14,891 bases of DNA, taken from assembly GCA_964551295.1 (NCBI GenBank), contig CAZKDJ010000096.1, forward strand, positions 1 through 14,891, read 5' to 3'. Every line of letters starts with the position of its first letter. Position 1 is the stretch's first letter. The position numbers and the translations under genes were made by a program. Positions 6,838 to 13,376 of the stretch are shown here, piece after piece. Source of the stretch: JAFGED01 sp964551295 (GTDB lineage Bacteria > Chloroflexota > Anaerolineae > B4-G1). Below the pieces are notes generated by a model. That model was given only the letters and a program-made list of their open reading frames with translations. It did not search any database and was not told the origin of the DNA.

Positions 6838-8349
6838 TCAAGGTCCTCTCCTCGGAGGGCCATCCCCGGTCCCACCTCCACCTTCCAACATCCGAGTGTC
6901 TGCCCCTCCGGGCATCTGCTGCTCATCCATGGACACACCCGTTTCCGTGCTTTCTGCGATTCCTGTGCTGACCAACTCGCCGGCTTCTAGACCGGAGATG
7001 ATCTCGGCGTTGACCAGGTCCGTGAGCCCGACCTCGACTATGCGCATCTCCAGTGTGCCATCGGGCAGCACCACGAACACAGCGTAGCTATCCTCGCCCA
7101 GCTCGCGCAGCGCCTGCAGCGGGGCCAGCAGCGTGTCTCTGGACTCGGCAGAGATGACGTCGATCTCGCCGTTCATACTGCCCAAAAGATCGCCCGAGTA
7201 GGACGTGGTATCTATGCTGGCCAGGGCCTGGACGGCCAGCGTGCGATCTACTGTCACCAGGGTTGGATCGACTTGCATGACCTCGCCGGTGAACGTCTCG
7301 TCCGGTAGGGACTCGAAGATGATCTCCACCCGGTTGCCTACCACCACGCCGCTCATGTCTGATTCCTCCACCCAGAATTGCAGCCGTGGTTCGTCCAGGG
7401 CGGCCAGGGTGATGAAGGAGGACTTGCCGATGTATTCACCCGGCAGCGCCGTGACCTCAATCACGGTACCATCGAAGGGTGCGAGTAGGGTCGCCGCCTC
7501 CAGGTCGGCGCGGGCATCTTCTAATGCCAGCTCCGCTTGTTCCAGCTCTAGCTCGGCTTCCTCGATCTCTTCCTCCGTAGCGCCGCTCTGCAGATTGTCC
7601 AGGCGCTCCATGGCCTGGTAAACGTCGTTCCGTGCCTGGTCGACGTTGTTTGCGGCCCCAAGCTGTTCCAGATCGGCATCTTTTAGGGCCTCGTCCAGAT
7701 CTGCCTCGGCCTGTCTCCATTTGTTTACCGCATCCTCGTATTCGCTCTGACCGATCTCGCCGGCGTCGTACGCCTGTTGGGCTGCCAGGACCTTTTCGCT
7801 GCGCCATAGGTAGTTGAGGTAGTAGGCGCTGGCGGCCGAGTCGAGATTGGAGTTGAGGTCACTATCGTACGAGATCTGCGCCACCTGCAGCGCCGCCTGG
7901 GCATTCTTGATGGCTGCCTCGGCGCTGGCCAGTTCAGACTCGGTCGGCCCTTCGAGCGTGTTGTCCAGGTCGATCTGCGCCAGACGCACCTTGATATCCG
8001 CTTCGATGATGGCCAACTCCAACTCGTCGGTTTCCATTGTGGCCAGCACGTCGCCTTTCTTCACCCGTCCGCCGACGGCCACGTAGATCTCTTCCAGGTA
8101 CCCGCTTTTCTCAAAACCGAGGGTGGCTTCCGACGTGGCGACCAACGTGCCGGACCCGCTGACCGAGATCACCACGTCGCCTTGCTGCACCTGTGCGGTG
8201 GTGATGACCGTCTCGGAAGTGGCCTGGCCTGGCTGGTAGACAAGCGCATAATAGGCGTATCCGCCGCTGGCGACAAGCGCCAGCACGATCAGAATGATCC
8301 AAAAGGCTTTTTTGCGGAAAATGCTTTTTCTAGTGCGTTTCTTTGTCAT
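6838..8349 (-). CDS. HlyD/MacA-type efflux adaptor, second of a tandem pair
   Basis: A 503-residue membrane-fusion (adaptor) protein expected to stand on the outer face of the membrane beside the permease. A basic N-terminus (KKRTRKSIFRKK) and one membrane helix (about 15-37) give an N-in topology. The first lipoyl half is at about 75-110 (SGYLEEIYVAVGGRVKKGD). A long acidic coiled-coil hairpin covers about 110-285, the second lipoyl half about 284-310 (LLAPFDGTVIEVTALPGEYI), and beta-barrel domains about 320-400 (LQFWVEESDMSG, VEIIFESLPDETFTGEV). The C-terminal domain ends with a tail not found in the first adaptor, rich in Gly, Pro and Arg (residues 479-503). The start overlaps the first adaptor gene by ATGA, with GGAGA just upstream. 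Paralogous to the neighbour: VEESD, AESRDTLL and QALREL are shared at matching places. Confidence 0.93.
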   Translation of the reverse strand: MTKKRTRKSIFRKKAFWIILIVLALVASGGYAYYALVYQPGQATSETVITTAQVQQGDVVISVSGSGTLVATSEATLGFEKSGYLEEIYVAVGGRVKKGDVLATMETDELELAIIEADIKVRLAQIDLDNTLEGPTESELASAEAAIKNAQAALQVAQISYDSDLNSNLDSAASAYYLNYLWRSEKVLAAQQAYDAGEIGQSEYEDAVNKWRQAEADLDEALKDADLEQLGAANNVDQARNDVYQAMERLDNLQSGATEEEIEEAELELEQAELALEDARADLEAATLLAPFDGTVIEVTALPGEYIGKSSFITLAALDEPRLQFWVEESDMSGVVVGNRVEIIFESLPDETFTGEVMQVDPTLVTVDRTLAVQALASIDTTSYSGDLLGSMNGEIDVISAESRDTLLAPLQALRELGEDSYAVFVVLPDGTLEMRIVEVGLTDLVNAEIISGLEAGELVSTGIAESTETGVSMDEQQMPGGADTRMLEGGGGTGDGPPRRGP

Positions 8350-9743
8350 TCCGTCTCTCCTAGACTCACAATCTCGCCGAGCTCCAAGCCAGAGAGGATT
8401 TCGACGTTGGCAAAGTCTGCTAGTCCCACCTCGACCGAGCGCATCTCTGGTTCACCGTTGGCATTGATGACAAACACTGCATGCTGCCCCGACGATAGCT
8501 CCCGCAGCGCCTGCACAGGCACGAGCAGTGTGTCTCTAGATTCGGCGGCGATGACCTCGACGTCGACCGTCATGCCGGAGAAGAGGGAGGTCTCCTGAAG
8601 GTCAACCTCTATACTCGCCCAGGCCTGGACGGCGGTCGTGCCGTCCACCGTCACCAGTACCGGATCCACCTGAATGACCGCTCCGGTGAAGGTGTCGTCG
8701 GGGAAGGCTTCAAAGACAATGTTCACCGGGTTCCCGACCGCGACGCTGCCATAGTCCGATTCTTCCACCCAGAAGCGCACCAGAGGCTCCTGCAAGGTGG
8801 CCAGAGTGAGAATGGTCGCGTTGGTGCCAACTTCCTGGCTGCCTGTGTCCACCTGGTCCCCGGTATCTACCGCGATGTCCATCACGATGGCATCGAAGGG
8901 AGCGTACAGCTTTGCCGCTTCCAGGTCGGCGGTTGCCCGCTGCTGCGCCACCAGCGCGCGGTCCACCGCGACCTCGGCTCGCACCAGGGATTCTGTGGTG
9001 GGGCTGTTCTCAAGCTCTTCCAGGTCTTGCTCTCTTTGGTAGACGGTGTTCTGAGCCTGCGCCACCCGGTTCCATGCCTGGATATCTTCGATGGCTGCCT
9101 CGTTGATGGCCTTTTGCCACTGTCCCTCCGCCGTGATCATGGCGGTCATGGCCCAGTCGTGATCGGCCTGGCTGAGGTCCCCGGCTTCGTACTTGGCCTT
9201 TTGCTTCTGGTAGTAGCCGACCCACCAGTCGTAGTCGGTCTTGCGTACGTCGATCATGGCATCGAGGTTGGAGTCGAACGTCTTGTTGTAGGCAGCCTGG
9301 GCCTGCATCAGGCCGACCTGGGCATTGCGCAGGGCGGCGCGGGCGTCTTCTAACTCGGCCTCGTCGGGACCCTCGCGGACCTCGGCCAGATCGAGCTGGG
9401 CGAGCTGGAGATCGAACTCGGCCTCGGCCAAGGCGCGCTCCAGGTCGTCCGTCTTGAGCTGGGCCAGCAGGTCGCCCTCTTGCACCAGGTCGCCGACCGC
9501 TACAAACACCTCGTCCACCACGCCGCCGGTGCGGAAGGCCATCTCCATCTCGGCTGTCGGCACGAGTTCGCCGCTGCCGTCGGCGGTGATGAGGATATCT
9601 CCCTGCTGTACCGTCGTCGTCTCCAGCACGTGCTCCTCCGGCTTCTCGGCCAGGGCAAAGTAGCGCGTGTAGGCCAAGTAGCCACCTCCGGCCGCTAGAA
9701 GCAGCGCAGCCAGCAAGATAATCCAGACCCCGCGTTTCTTCAT
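8346..9743 (-). CDS. HlyD/MacA-type efflux adaptor, first of a tandem pair and first gene of the export operon
   Basis: A 465-residue membrane-fusion protein. One membrane helix (about 6-26), first lipoyl half about 72-102 (GGVVDEVFVAVGDLVQEGD), a long coiled-coil hairpin about 103-280, second lipoyl half about 277-300 (KLYAPFDAIVMDIAVDTGD), barrel domain about 320-365 (VRFWVEESDYGSVAVGN, FTGAVIQVDP) and C-terminal domain to 465 (LLVPVQALRELSSGQHAVFV). AAGGAG stands eight bases before the ATG. No outer-membrane TolC-like gene accompanies the operon, which fits a monoderm host in which the adaptor would assist the permease directly. Why two adaptors are needed for one permease is not known; they could form mixed rings or act on different substrates. 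The divergent upstream region carries the operator described at 9799-9881. Confidence 0.93.
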   Translation of the reverse strand: MKKRGVWIILLAALLLAAGGGYLAYTRYFALAEKPEEHVLETTTVQQGDILITADGSGELVPTAEMEMAFRTGGVVDEVFVAVGDLVQEGDLLAQLKTDDLERALAEAEFDLQLAQLDLAEVREGPDEAELEDARAALRNAQVGLMQAQAAYNKTFDSNLDAMIDVRKTDYDWWVGYYQKQKAKYEAGDLSQADHDWAMTAMITAEGQWQKAINEAAIEDIQAWNRVAQAQNTVYQREQDLEELENSPTTESLVRAEVAVDRALVAQQRATADLEAAKLYAPFDAIVMDIAVDTGDQVDTGSQEVGTNATILTLATLQEPLVRFWVEESDYGSVAVGNPVNIVFEAFPDDTFTGAVIQVDPVLVTVDGTTAVQAWASIEVDLQETSLFSGMTVDVEVIAAESRDTLLVPVQALRELSSGQHAVFVINANGEPEMRSVEVGLADFANVEILSGLELGEIVSLGETE

Positions 9744-9782
9744 CGGTTTTCTCCTTCAAGCGTCATTATCGCTACGCCTGCA

Positions 9783-9788
9783 ATTGTA
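9783..9788 (-). promoter_or_regulatory. Candidate -10 element of the export operon
   Basis: TACAAT on the minus strand (9788 to 9783) lies 40 bases before the first adaptor start and 10 bases from the nearest CTGAGAG heptamer. No good -35 hexamer stands 17 bases upstream, as is usual for promoters activated by OmpR/PhoB-type regulators, where the regulator site replaces the -35. A weaker alternative is GATAAT (9770 to 9765) with TTGCGG 19 bases upstream. Confidence 0.4.
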
Positions 9789-9798
9789 TCCGCAATTC

Positions 9799-9881
9799 CT
9801 GAGAGCGCCCTAAGCAGTCGCTGAGAGAATGCTGAGAATTTCTCTAAGCATTCTCTCAGCTTCTATTCAGCGCCCTCTCAG
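9799..9881. promoter_or_regulatory. Symmetric array of eight 11-base-spaced heptamers, probable response-regulator operator
   Basis: On the plus strand heptamers begin at 9799 (CTGAGAG), 9810 (CTAAGCA), 9821 (CTGAGAG) and 9832 (CTGAGAA). On the minus strand they begin at 9881 (CTGAGAG), 9870 (CTGAATA), 9859 (CTGAGAG) and 9848 (CTTAGAG). Every step is exactly 11 bases and the two sets mirror each other about base 9840. Even the pattern of strong and weak copies is mirrored: strong, weak, strong, strong on each side. OmpR/PhoB-family regulators bind direct repeats spaced about 11 bases, one turn of DNA, and such a regulator gene starts at 10014. The array lies between the divergent promoters of that gene and the export operon. 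Binding by this regulator is inference; the pattern itself is read directly. Confidence 0.8.
9820..9860. repeat. 41-base near-perfect palindrome at the centre of the operator array
   Basis: A 14-base arm GCTGAGAGAATGCT (9820-9833) is matched exactly by its reverse complement at 9847-9860. An inner pair GAGAA/TTCTC (9834-9838, 9840-9844) continues the dyad around T9839. There is no T-run, and it lies between divergent genes, so it reads as the core of an operator rather than a terminator. Confidence 0.85.
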
Positions 9882-9898
9882 GTGTTGCACTTACAATG

Positions 9899-9907
9899 TG
9901 GTATAAT
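9899..9907 (+). promoter_or_regulatory. Extended -10 promoter of the two-component operon
   Basis: TGG followed by a perfect TATAAT (9902-9907) forms an extended -10 element. No consensus -35 stands 16-18 bases upstream; the last operator heptamer (9875-9881) ends 20 bases before the -10, where an activator could touch polymerase. TTGCAC at 9885-9890 is too close (11 bases) to serve as a normal -35. Predicted transcription would begin near 9914, giving a leader of about 100 bases. Confidence 0.6.
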
Positions 9908-10013
9908 TGAATCCGAGACTTGGTTTGTTCACCCTTGTGAAGGTCGCGAATGATCTTGTGTGCCTTGCAGGGCGCTACAAAACCTTTGTAGGGATTCTGC
10001 TCGGAGATTAGTA

Positions 10014-10691
10014 ATGGCGACCATATTGATCGCTGACGATGATCAAAAACTCTTGAAAATGCTGCGTCGAACCCTTGTCTACGAGGGGTTCGAGGTCGTG
10101 ACCTCTACTGACGGTCGTGAGGCGCTGGCACAACTGGACGCCCACCAGCCGGACGTAGTTGTTCTGGATTGGCTCATGCCCGGACTCGACGGCATCCAGG
10201 TGACGGAGCGGCTGCGGGCGGCGGGTGACGATACGATGATCCTGATGCTGACGGCGCGTGACGCCATCGAAGATCGAGTAGAGGGGTTGGGCAGTGGTGC
10301 CGACGATTACCTGGTCAAGCCCTTTGCCCCAGCGGAGCTGCTGGCGCGAATTCACGCCCTGCTGCGGCGATCGGGCGCTGCGGATAAGGAGCAGCCGCTG
10401 GCGTATGCCGATCTGGTTTTGGACCCCGCCACCCGTGAGACGCGGCGCGGCGAGCGGCGGTTTGAGCTCACGCCGACCGAGTTCAAGCTGCTCCACTACC
10501 TGATGCGCCATCCCCGCCAGGTGCTGCGGCGCGAGCAACTCCTGGAGGAGGTGTGGGGGTATGATTTCGGTGGCGACGACAATGTTCTCGAGGTTTACGT
10601 CGGCTACCTGCGGAAAAAGACCGAAGTGGGCGGAGAGCCGCGCCTGATCCAGACGGTGCGCGGCGTGGGCTACGTGTTGCGCGAGGAATAG
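10014..10691 (+). CDS. OmpR/PhoB-family response regulator
   Basis: A 225-residue DNA-binding response regulator. The receiver domain (about 3-118) has the acidic pocket Asp8-Asp9, the phosphorylation site Asp52 in VVVLDWLMPG, the switch Thr80 in LMLTARD and Lys102 in LVKPF. The winged-helix output domain (about 128-223) shows LTPTEFKLLHYLMRHPRQVL and the recognition-helix region VLEVYVGYLRKKTE, ending in QTVRGVGYVLREE. The ATG at 10014 is supported by GGAG (10003-10006) seven bases upstream; the frame is open back to 9960, but that adds residues not seen in the family. The kinase gene follows after three bases. Family members bind tandem repeats spaced 11 bases, which matches the array at 9799-9881, so autoregulation and control of the divergent export operon are likely. 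Confidence 0.96.
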   Translation: MATILIADDDQKLLKMLRRTLVYEGFEVVTSTDGREALAQLDAHQPDVVVLDWLMPGLDGIQVTERLRAAGDDTMILMLTARDAIEDRVEGLGSGADDYLVKPFAPAELLARIHALLRRSGAADKEQPLAYADLVLDPATRETRRGERRFELTPTEFKLLHYLMRHPRQVLRREQLLEEVWGYDFGGDDNVLEVYVGYLRKKTEVGGEPRLIQTVRGVGYVLREE

Positions 10692-10694
10692 GCG

Positions 10695-12101
10695 ATGTCG
10701 ATTCGTTTACGCCTGACCCTGTTGTATACGACGATCCTGGCGCTGACCCTGATCGGTTTCGGCGGCGTGCTCTACGGAACCCAGGCGCAGACCATACGCG
10801 ATCGTGAAGAGCGGATGCTCGTCGGCGCTACGCAGCGCATCGTCGAGATTCGCCAGGCGGATGGTCATTGGATCGATGATGGTCCCTTTCCGCCTCCTAT
10901 GCCGCCGCAGGAGGAGGGCTGGCGAGACCAGCAGCCTCCCAACTTTCGCGGTCTCTACTTGCAGCTTCTCAGCTCGGATGGAGAGTTGATCGCCAACTCT
11001 GAAAGCTCGGATCAGACACCCGTACCACTCAGCGAGAGTGGCCTGCGAGCCGCGCTGGAAGGGGAATCGTGGTCGGGAACGGCCTGGGTAGAGGGAGAAC
11101 GGCTGTTGATCTACAGCGCTCCGGTCATACTGGATGGCCAGGTCGCCGAAGTCGTGCAGATTGCCCGCCCGCTCACCGAGCAGGATCAGCACTTGGAGGT
11201 GCTGGGAAGCAACTTGCTCATCGTCGGCGGCGTGGCGATCCTGGTCGCCTTTGGCATCGGATGGATCTTGGCCGGCCTGGTGTTGCGACCGGTCAACCGC
11301 ATCACGCAGACGGCGCACGCCATCGGCACCGAGCGCGACTTTGGCCGCCGAGTCGATCACACCGGTCCCAACGACGAAATCGGTCAACTGGCGACCACGT
11401 TCAACGAGATGCTGGGCGAGCTGCAAGCCGCCTATCAGCAGCAGCAGCAGTTCGTGGCCGACGTATCGCACGAGCTGCGCACGCCTCTGACCACCATCCG
11501 CGGTAACCTGGGCCTCTTGCGCCGCGAACCGCCGGTCGGCGCTGAAGAGCGGACCGATATCCTGGATGATGTGACGGAGGAGAGCGACCGGTTGATCCGC
11601 CTGGTGAACGACCTGCTGGCGCTGGCCCACGCCGAATCTGGACGGGAGCTACGCGGCGAGCCGGTGCAGGTCAAGCCCCTGGTCGATGACGTGTGCCGCC
11701 AGGCGGGGCTCCTCGATCCAGATCGCGCGATTGTCTGCGACGACGTGCGTGATGTGGCCGTGATCGGCGATCAGGATGCGCTCCGGCAGGTGCTATTGAT
11801 CCTGGTGGACAATGCGCTGAAACACACCACGGGTGCGATCACGGTGGCTGCCGAGGACGTCGACGATCACGTGGCGATCCGCGTCCGCGATGCAGGGCCG
11901 GGCATCGAACCGGAGGTGCTCCCCCACATTTTCGAGCGTTTCTACCGTGGAAAAAGCGCGTCGACCGAGTTGAACATTGGCCTTGGGCTGGCCATCGCCA
12001 AGGCGCTGGTCGAGGCGCAGGGTGGCACGATCTCCGTCGAGAGTCAGCTTGAACGGGGCAGTGTGTTCATTGTGACCTTGCCCCAGGTTCCTCCCGCGTA
12101 A
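10695..12101 (+). CDS. Membrane sensor histidine kinase, partner of the regulator at 10014
   Basis: A 468-residue orthodox sensor kinase. Membrane helix 1 covers about 7-28 and helix 2 about 174-197, enclosing an extracytoplasmic sensor of about 145 residues with a Pro-rich stretch (DDGPFPPPMPPQEE, 61-74). A HAMP domain follows (about 197-250, with LRPVNRIT), then the dimerisation domain with phospho-acceptor His259 in FVADVSHELRTPL. The ATPase domain has the N box with Asn373 (DNALKHT), G1 DAGPGI (399-404), F box HIFERFYRG (411-419) and G2 IGLGLAI (428-434). All catalytic motifs are complete. It starts three bases after the regulator stop, with GAGGA overlapping the end of that gene. The signal it senses is unknown; the location beside an export operon suggests a compound or envelope damage. 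Confidence 0.95.
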   Translation: MSIRLRLTLLYTTILALTLIGFGGVLYGTQAQTIRDREERMLVGATQRIVEIRQADGHWIDDGPFPPPMPPQEEGWRDQQPPNFRGLYLQLLSSDGELIANSESSDQTPVPLSESGLRAALEGESWSGTAWVEGERLLIYSAPVILDGQVAEVVQIARPLTEQDQHLEVLGSNLLIVGGVAILVAFGIGWILAGLVLRPVNRITQTAHAIGTERDFGRRVDHTGPNDEIGQLATTFNEMLGELQAAYQQQQQFVADVSHELRTPLTTIRGNLGLLRREPPVGAEERTDILDDVTEESDRLIRLVNDLLALAHAESGRELRGEPVQVKPLVDDVCRQAGLLDPDRAIVCDDVRDVAVIGDQDALRQVLLILVDNALKHTTGAITVAAEDVDDHVAIRVRDAGPGIEPEVLPHIFERFYRGKSASTELNIGLGLAIAKALVEAQGGTISVESQLERGSVFIVTLPQVPPA

Positions 12102-12370
12102 CGTTTTATTTCCCCCTGATTGGAAGGTGTCGCTTTTCACTGTCCTCTGCTGCTTTGTTCAAATTCCAAATTAAACCAAACGTCCACAATTCTTTAACAA
12201 CTTTTGAACATCTCCCCGGTATACTTGTGCTGACTTGAGGAAACAGGTCAAAAGTGTATCACCTTAACAAATCGGGGAGAGCGGGGGTGTGAGGGTGGCG
12301 GAGCCACCCTCACACCCCCATCCTTGCTTGTTGAGAGGATACTCAAAATTCAACCCAAGGAGGTTCAAAA
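12102..12370. other. Intergenic region and leader before the secreted repeat protein
   Basis: No gene is seen here. An A/T-rich part at about 12160-12210 has TTTAAC (12193) and TTTGAAC (12203), a loose 10-base direct repeat that could be a regulator site. TATACT (12220-12225), preceded by CCGG, is a candidate -10, but its only good -35 (TTGAAC, 12204-12209) is 10 bases away, too close. An 8-base inverted pair ACTTTTGA/TCAAAAGT (12200-12207, 12248-12255) surrounds this site. A long hairpin follows at 12283-12319 and a very strong ribosome binding site AAGGAGGT at 12357-12364, six bases before the ATG at 12371. No obvious T-rich terminator follows the kinase gene. Confidence 0.5.
12283..12319 (+). 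repeat. 17-base-pair perfect hairpin in the leader of the secreted protein gene
   Basis: GGGGGTGTGAGGGTGGC (12283-12299) is followed by the loop GGA and its exact reverse complement (12303-12319). The stem is G/C-rich and would be very stable in RNA. No T-run follows, so a classical intrinsic terminator is unlikely. It lies about 50 bases upstream of the coding start and downstream of a candidate -10, so it is probably in the 5' leader, where it might protect or attenuate the mRNA. It could also be a member of a dispersed repeat family. Confidence 0.8.
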
Positions 12371-13249
12371 ATGTTCAAGAAAATCGTTATCGGATTGATC
12401 ATAGCCGCAACAGTGGCGGCGGTGGGCGTGGGTGCGGTGTTGGCCCAGGAGCCGACTCCGACCGACGAGGCACCGCCTGCGGAGGCGCACGGTCCGGGTG
12501 GACCCGGTCGTGGTGGTCGCGGCAGGCGCGGTGGCCCGCGTGGCCTACATTCAGATGTGGTTGCCGAGGCGCTGGGAATGACGGTCGACGAGCTGCACGA
12601 GGCGCTGAAAGATGGGCAGAACATCGCCGAGCTGGCCGAGGCCAAGGGTGTGGATCTGCAAGACATCGCCGACGCGCTGGTGGCGGCCCAGGCCGAGCGC
12701 TTGCAGCAGGCCGTGGAAGACGGACGCTTGACCCAGGAAGAAGCCGATGAAAAGATCGCCCAGATGGAGGCGAACATCCTCGAACGTCTCGAGTCCGGCG
12801 AGCTTGCTGGCCCTGGTGGCCCCGGTATGCCGGGTGGCCCACGTGATGGACACTCGGACGTGGTGGCCGAGGCACTGGGGATGACGGTCGATGAGTTGCG
12901 TGAGGCGATGAAGGACGGAAAGACCATCGCCGATTTGGCCGAGACCAATGGGGTGGCGCTGCAAGACGTCGCCGACGCTCTGGTGGCGGCTCACGCCGAG
13001 CGCTTGCAGCAGGCGGTGGAGGACGGGCGACTGACTCAAGAGGAAGCGGATGAAAGGATCGCCCAGATGGAGGCCAACATCCTCGAGCATCTCGAGTCCG
13101 GCGAACCTGGTCCGGGCGGCCCTGGCGGCCCCGGTGGTCGTGGTGCCCCCGGTGGTCGTGGTGGCCCTAGCGGATGCGGTAGCCCTGGCGGCATGGGCGG
13201 TGGGTCTCGGGAAGGCGGGCGTCGCGGGCCCCGTCCCTCCGACGAGTAG
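12371..13249 (+). CDS. Secreted protein with two 85-residue helical repeats and Gly/Pro-rich linkers
   Basis: A 292-residue exported protein of unknown function. Residues 1-25 are a Sec signal peptide (cleavage likely after AVLA). A Gly/Arg/Pro-rich linker (40-59) precedes repeat 1 (60-144), a short Gly/Pro linker (145-160), repeat 2 (161-245) and a Gly-rich tail (246-292). Each repeat begins HSDVVAEALGMTVDEL, contains a second motif IADALVAAxAERLQQAVEDG and ends RLTQEEADEKIAQMEANIL. The pieces look like small helical hairpins and recall DUF2680-type or SHOCT-like extracytoplasmic domains, but no firm family is claimed. A single Cys269 is in the tail. It has its own leader and strong ribosome binding site and lies between two two-component systems. 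A structural, metal- or envelope-binding role is possible; there is no catalytic motif. Confidence 0.87.
   Translation: MFKKIVIGLIIAATVAAVGVGAVLAQEPTPTDEAPPAEAHGPGGPGRGGRGRRGGPRGLHSDVVAEALGMTVDELHEALKDGQNIAELAEAKGVDLQDIADALVAAQAERLQQAVEDGRLTQEEADEKIAQMEANILERLESGELAGPGGPGMPGGPRDGHSDVVAEALGMTVDELREAMKDGKTIADLAETNGVALQDVADALVAAHAERLQQAVEDGRLTQEEADERIAQMEANILEHLESGEPGPGGPGGPGGRGAPGGRGGPSGCGSPGGMGGGSREGGRRGPRPSDE
12548..12802 (+). repeat. Repeat unit 1 of the secreted protein
   Basis: Encodes residues 60-144. It aligns without gaps to unit 2 at 12851-13105, with 73 of 85 residues identical (counted by eye). The offset is 303 bases. Confidence 0.9.
12851..13105 (+). repeat. Repeat unit 2 of the secreted protein
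   Basis: Encodes residues 161-245. Differences from unit 1 are mostly conservative (Lys/Arg, Ile/Val, Glu/Asp, Leu/Met), and many silent base changes separate the two, so the duplication is not very recent and the protein sequence appears to be under selection. Confidence 0.9.
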
Positions 13250-13267
13250 CAAGTCAGCCCGTTGATG

Positions 13268-13291
13268 GGGCAAAGCGCTAGCGCTTTGCCC
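13268..13291. terminator. 24-base perfect palindrome after the secreted protein gene, possible terminator
   Basis: Half-site GGGCAAAGCGCT is followed immediately by its reverse complement, starting 19 bases after the stop codon. It could fold as an RNA hairpin with a tiny loop, followed only by CTTGG, so there is no proper T-tract. Termination or 3'-end protection of the mRNA is likely from position, but an operator role is also possible. Confidence 0.55.
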
Positions 13292-13293
13292 TT

Positions 13294-13330
13294 GGCAAAT
13301 TCCCCGAAGCTTTGCTCCGGGGAATTTGCC
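13294..13330. repeat. Second hairpin, 13-base perfect arms
   Basis: Arm GGCAAATTCCCCG (13294-13306) is matched by its exact reverse complement at 13318-13330. The 11-base loop can extend the stem by three more pairs (13308-13310 with 13314-13316) across one mismatch. It begins two bases after the first palindrome ends and shares the GGCAAA word with it. No T-run follows. Together the two hairpins seal the secreted protein gene from the second two-component operon. Confidence 0.7.
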
Positions 13331-13333
13331 TCT

Positions 13334-13370
13334 GGCAACAGTTGCCGTCGGCGATTGGAGCCGGTATAAT
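13334..13370 (+). promoter_or_regulatory. Promoter of the second two-component operon with a palindrome over the -35
   Basis: TTGCCG (13342-13347, four of six matches) and a perfect TATAAT (13365-13370) are 17 bases apart, the ideal spacing. The -35 overlaps the right half of a 13-base palindrome, GGCAAC-A-GTTGCC (13334-13346). A protein bound there would cover the promoter. Transcription would begin near 13377, leaving a leader of about 194 bases. Confidence 0.65.
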
Positions 13371-13376
13371 GTAACT

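Noticed and set aside
9820..9860. Intrinsic terminator
   Set aside because: No gene ends here: the site separates two divergent operons, and there is no T-run on either strand.
10707..11630. Long open frame on the minus strand (307 codons) inside the kinase gene
   Set aside because: It is antisense to a kinase with every catalytic motif, its translation has no recognisable domain, and it arises from the codon bias of a high-GC gene.
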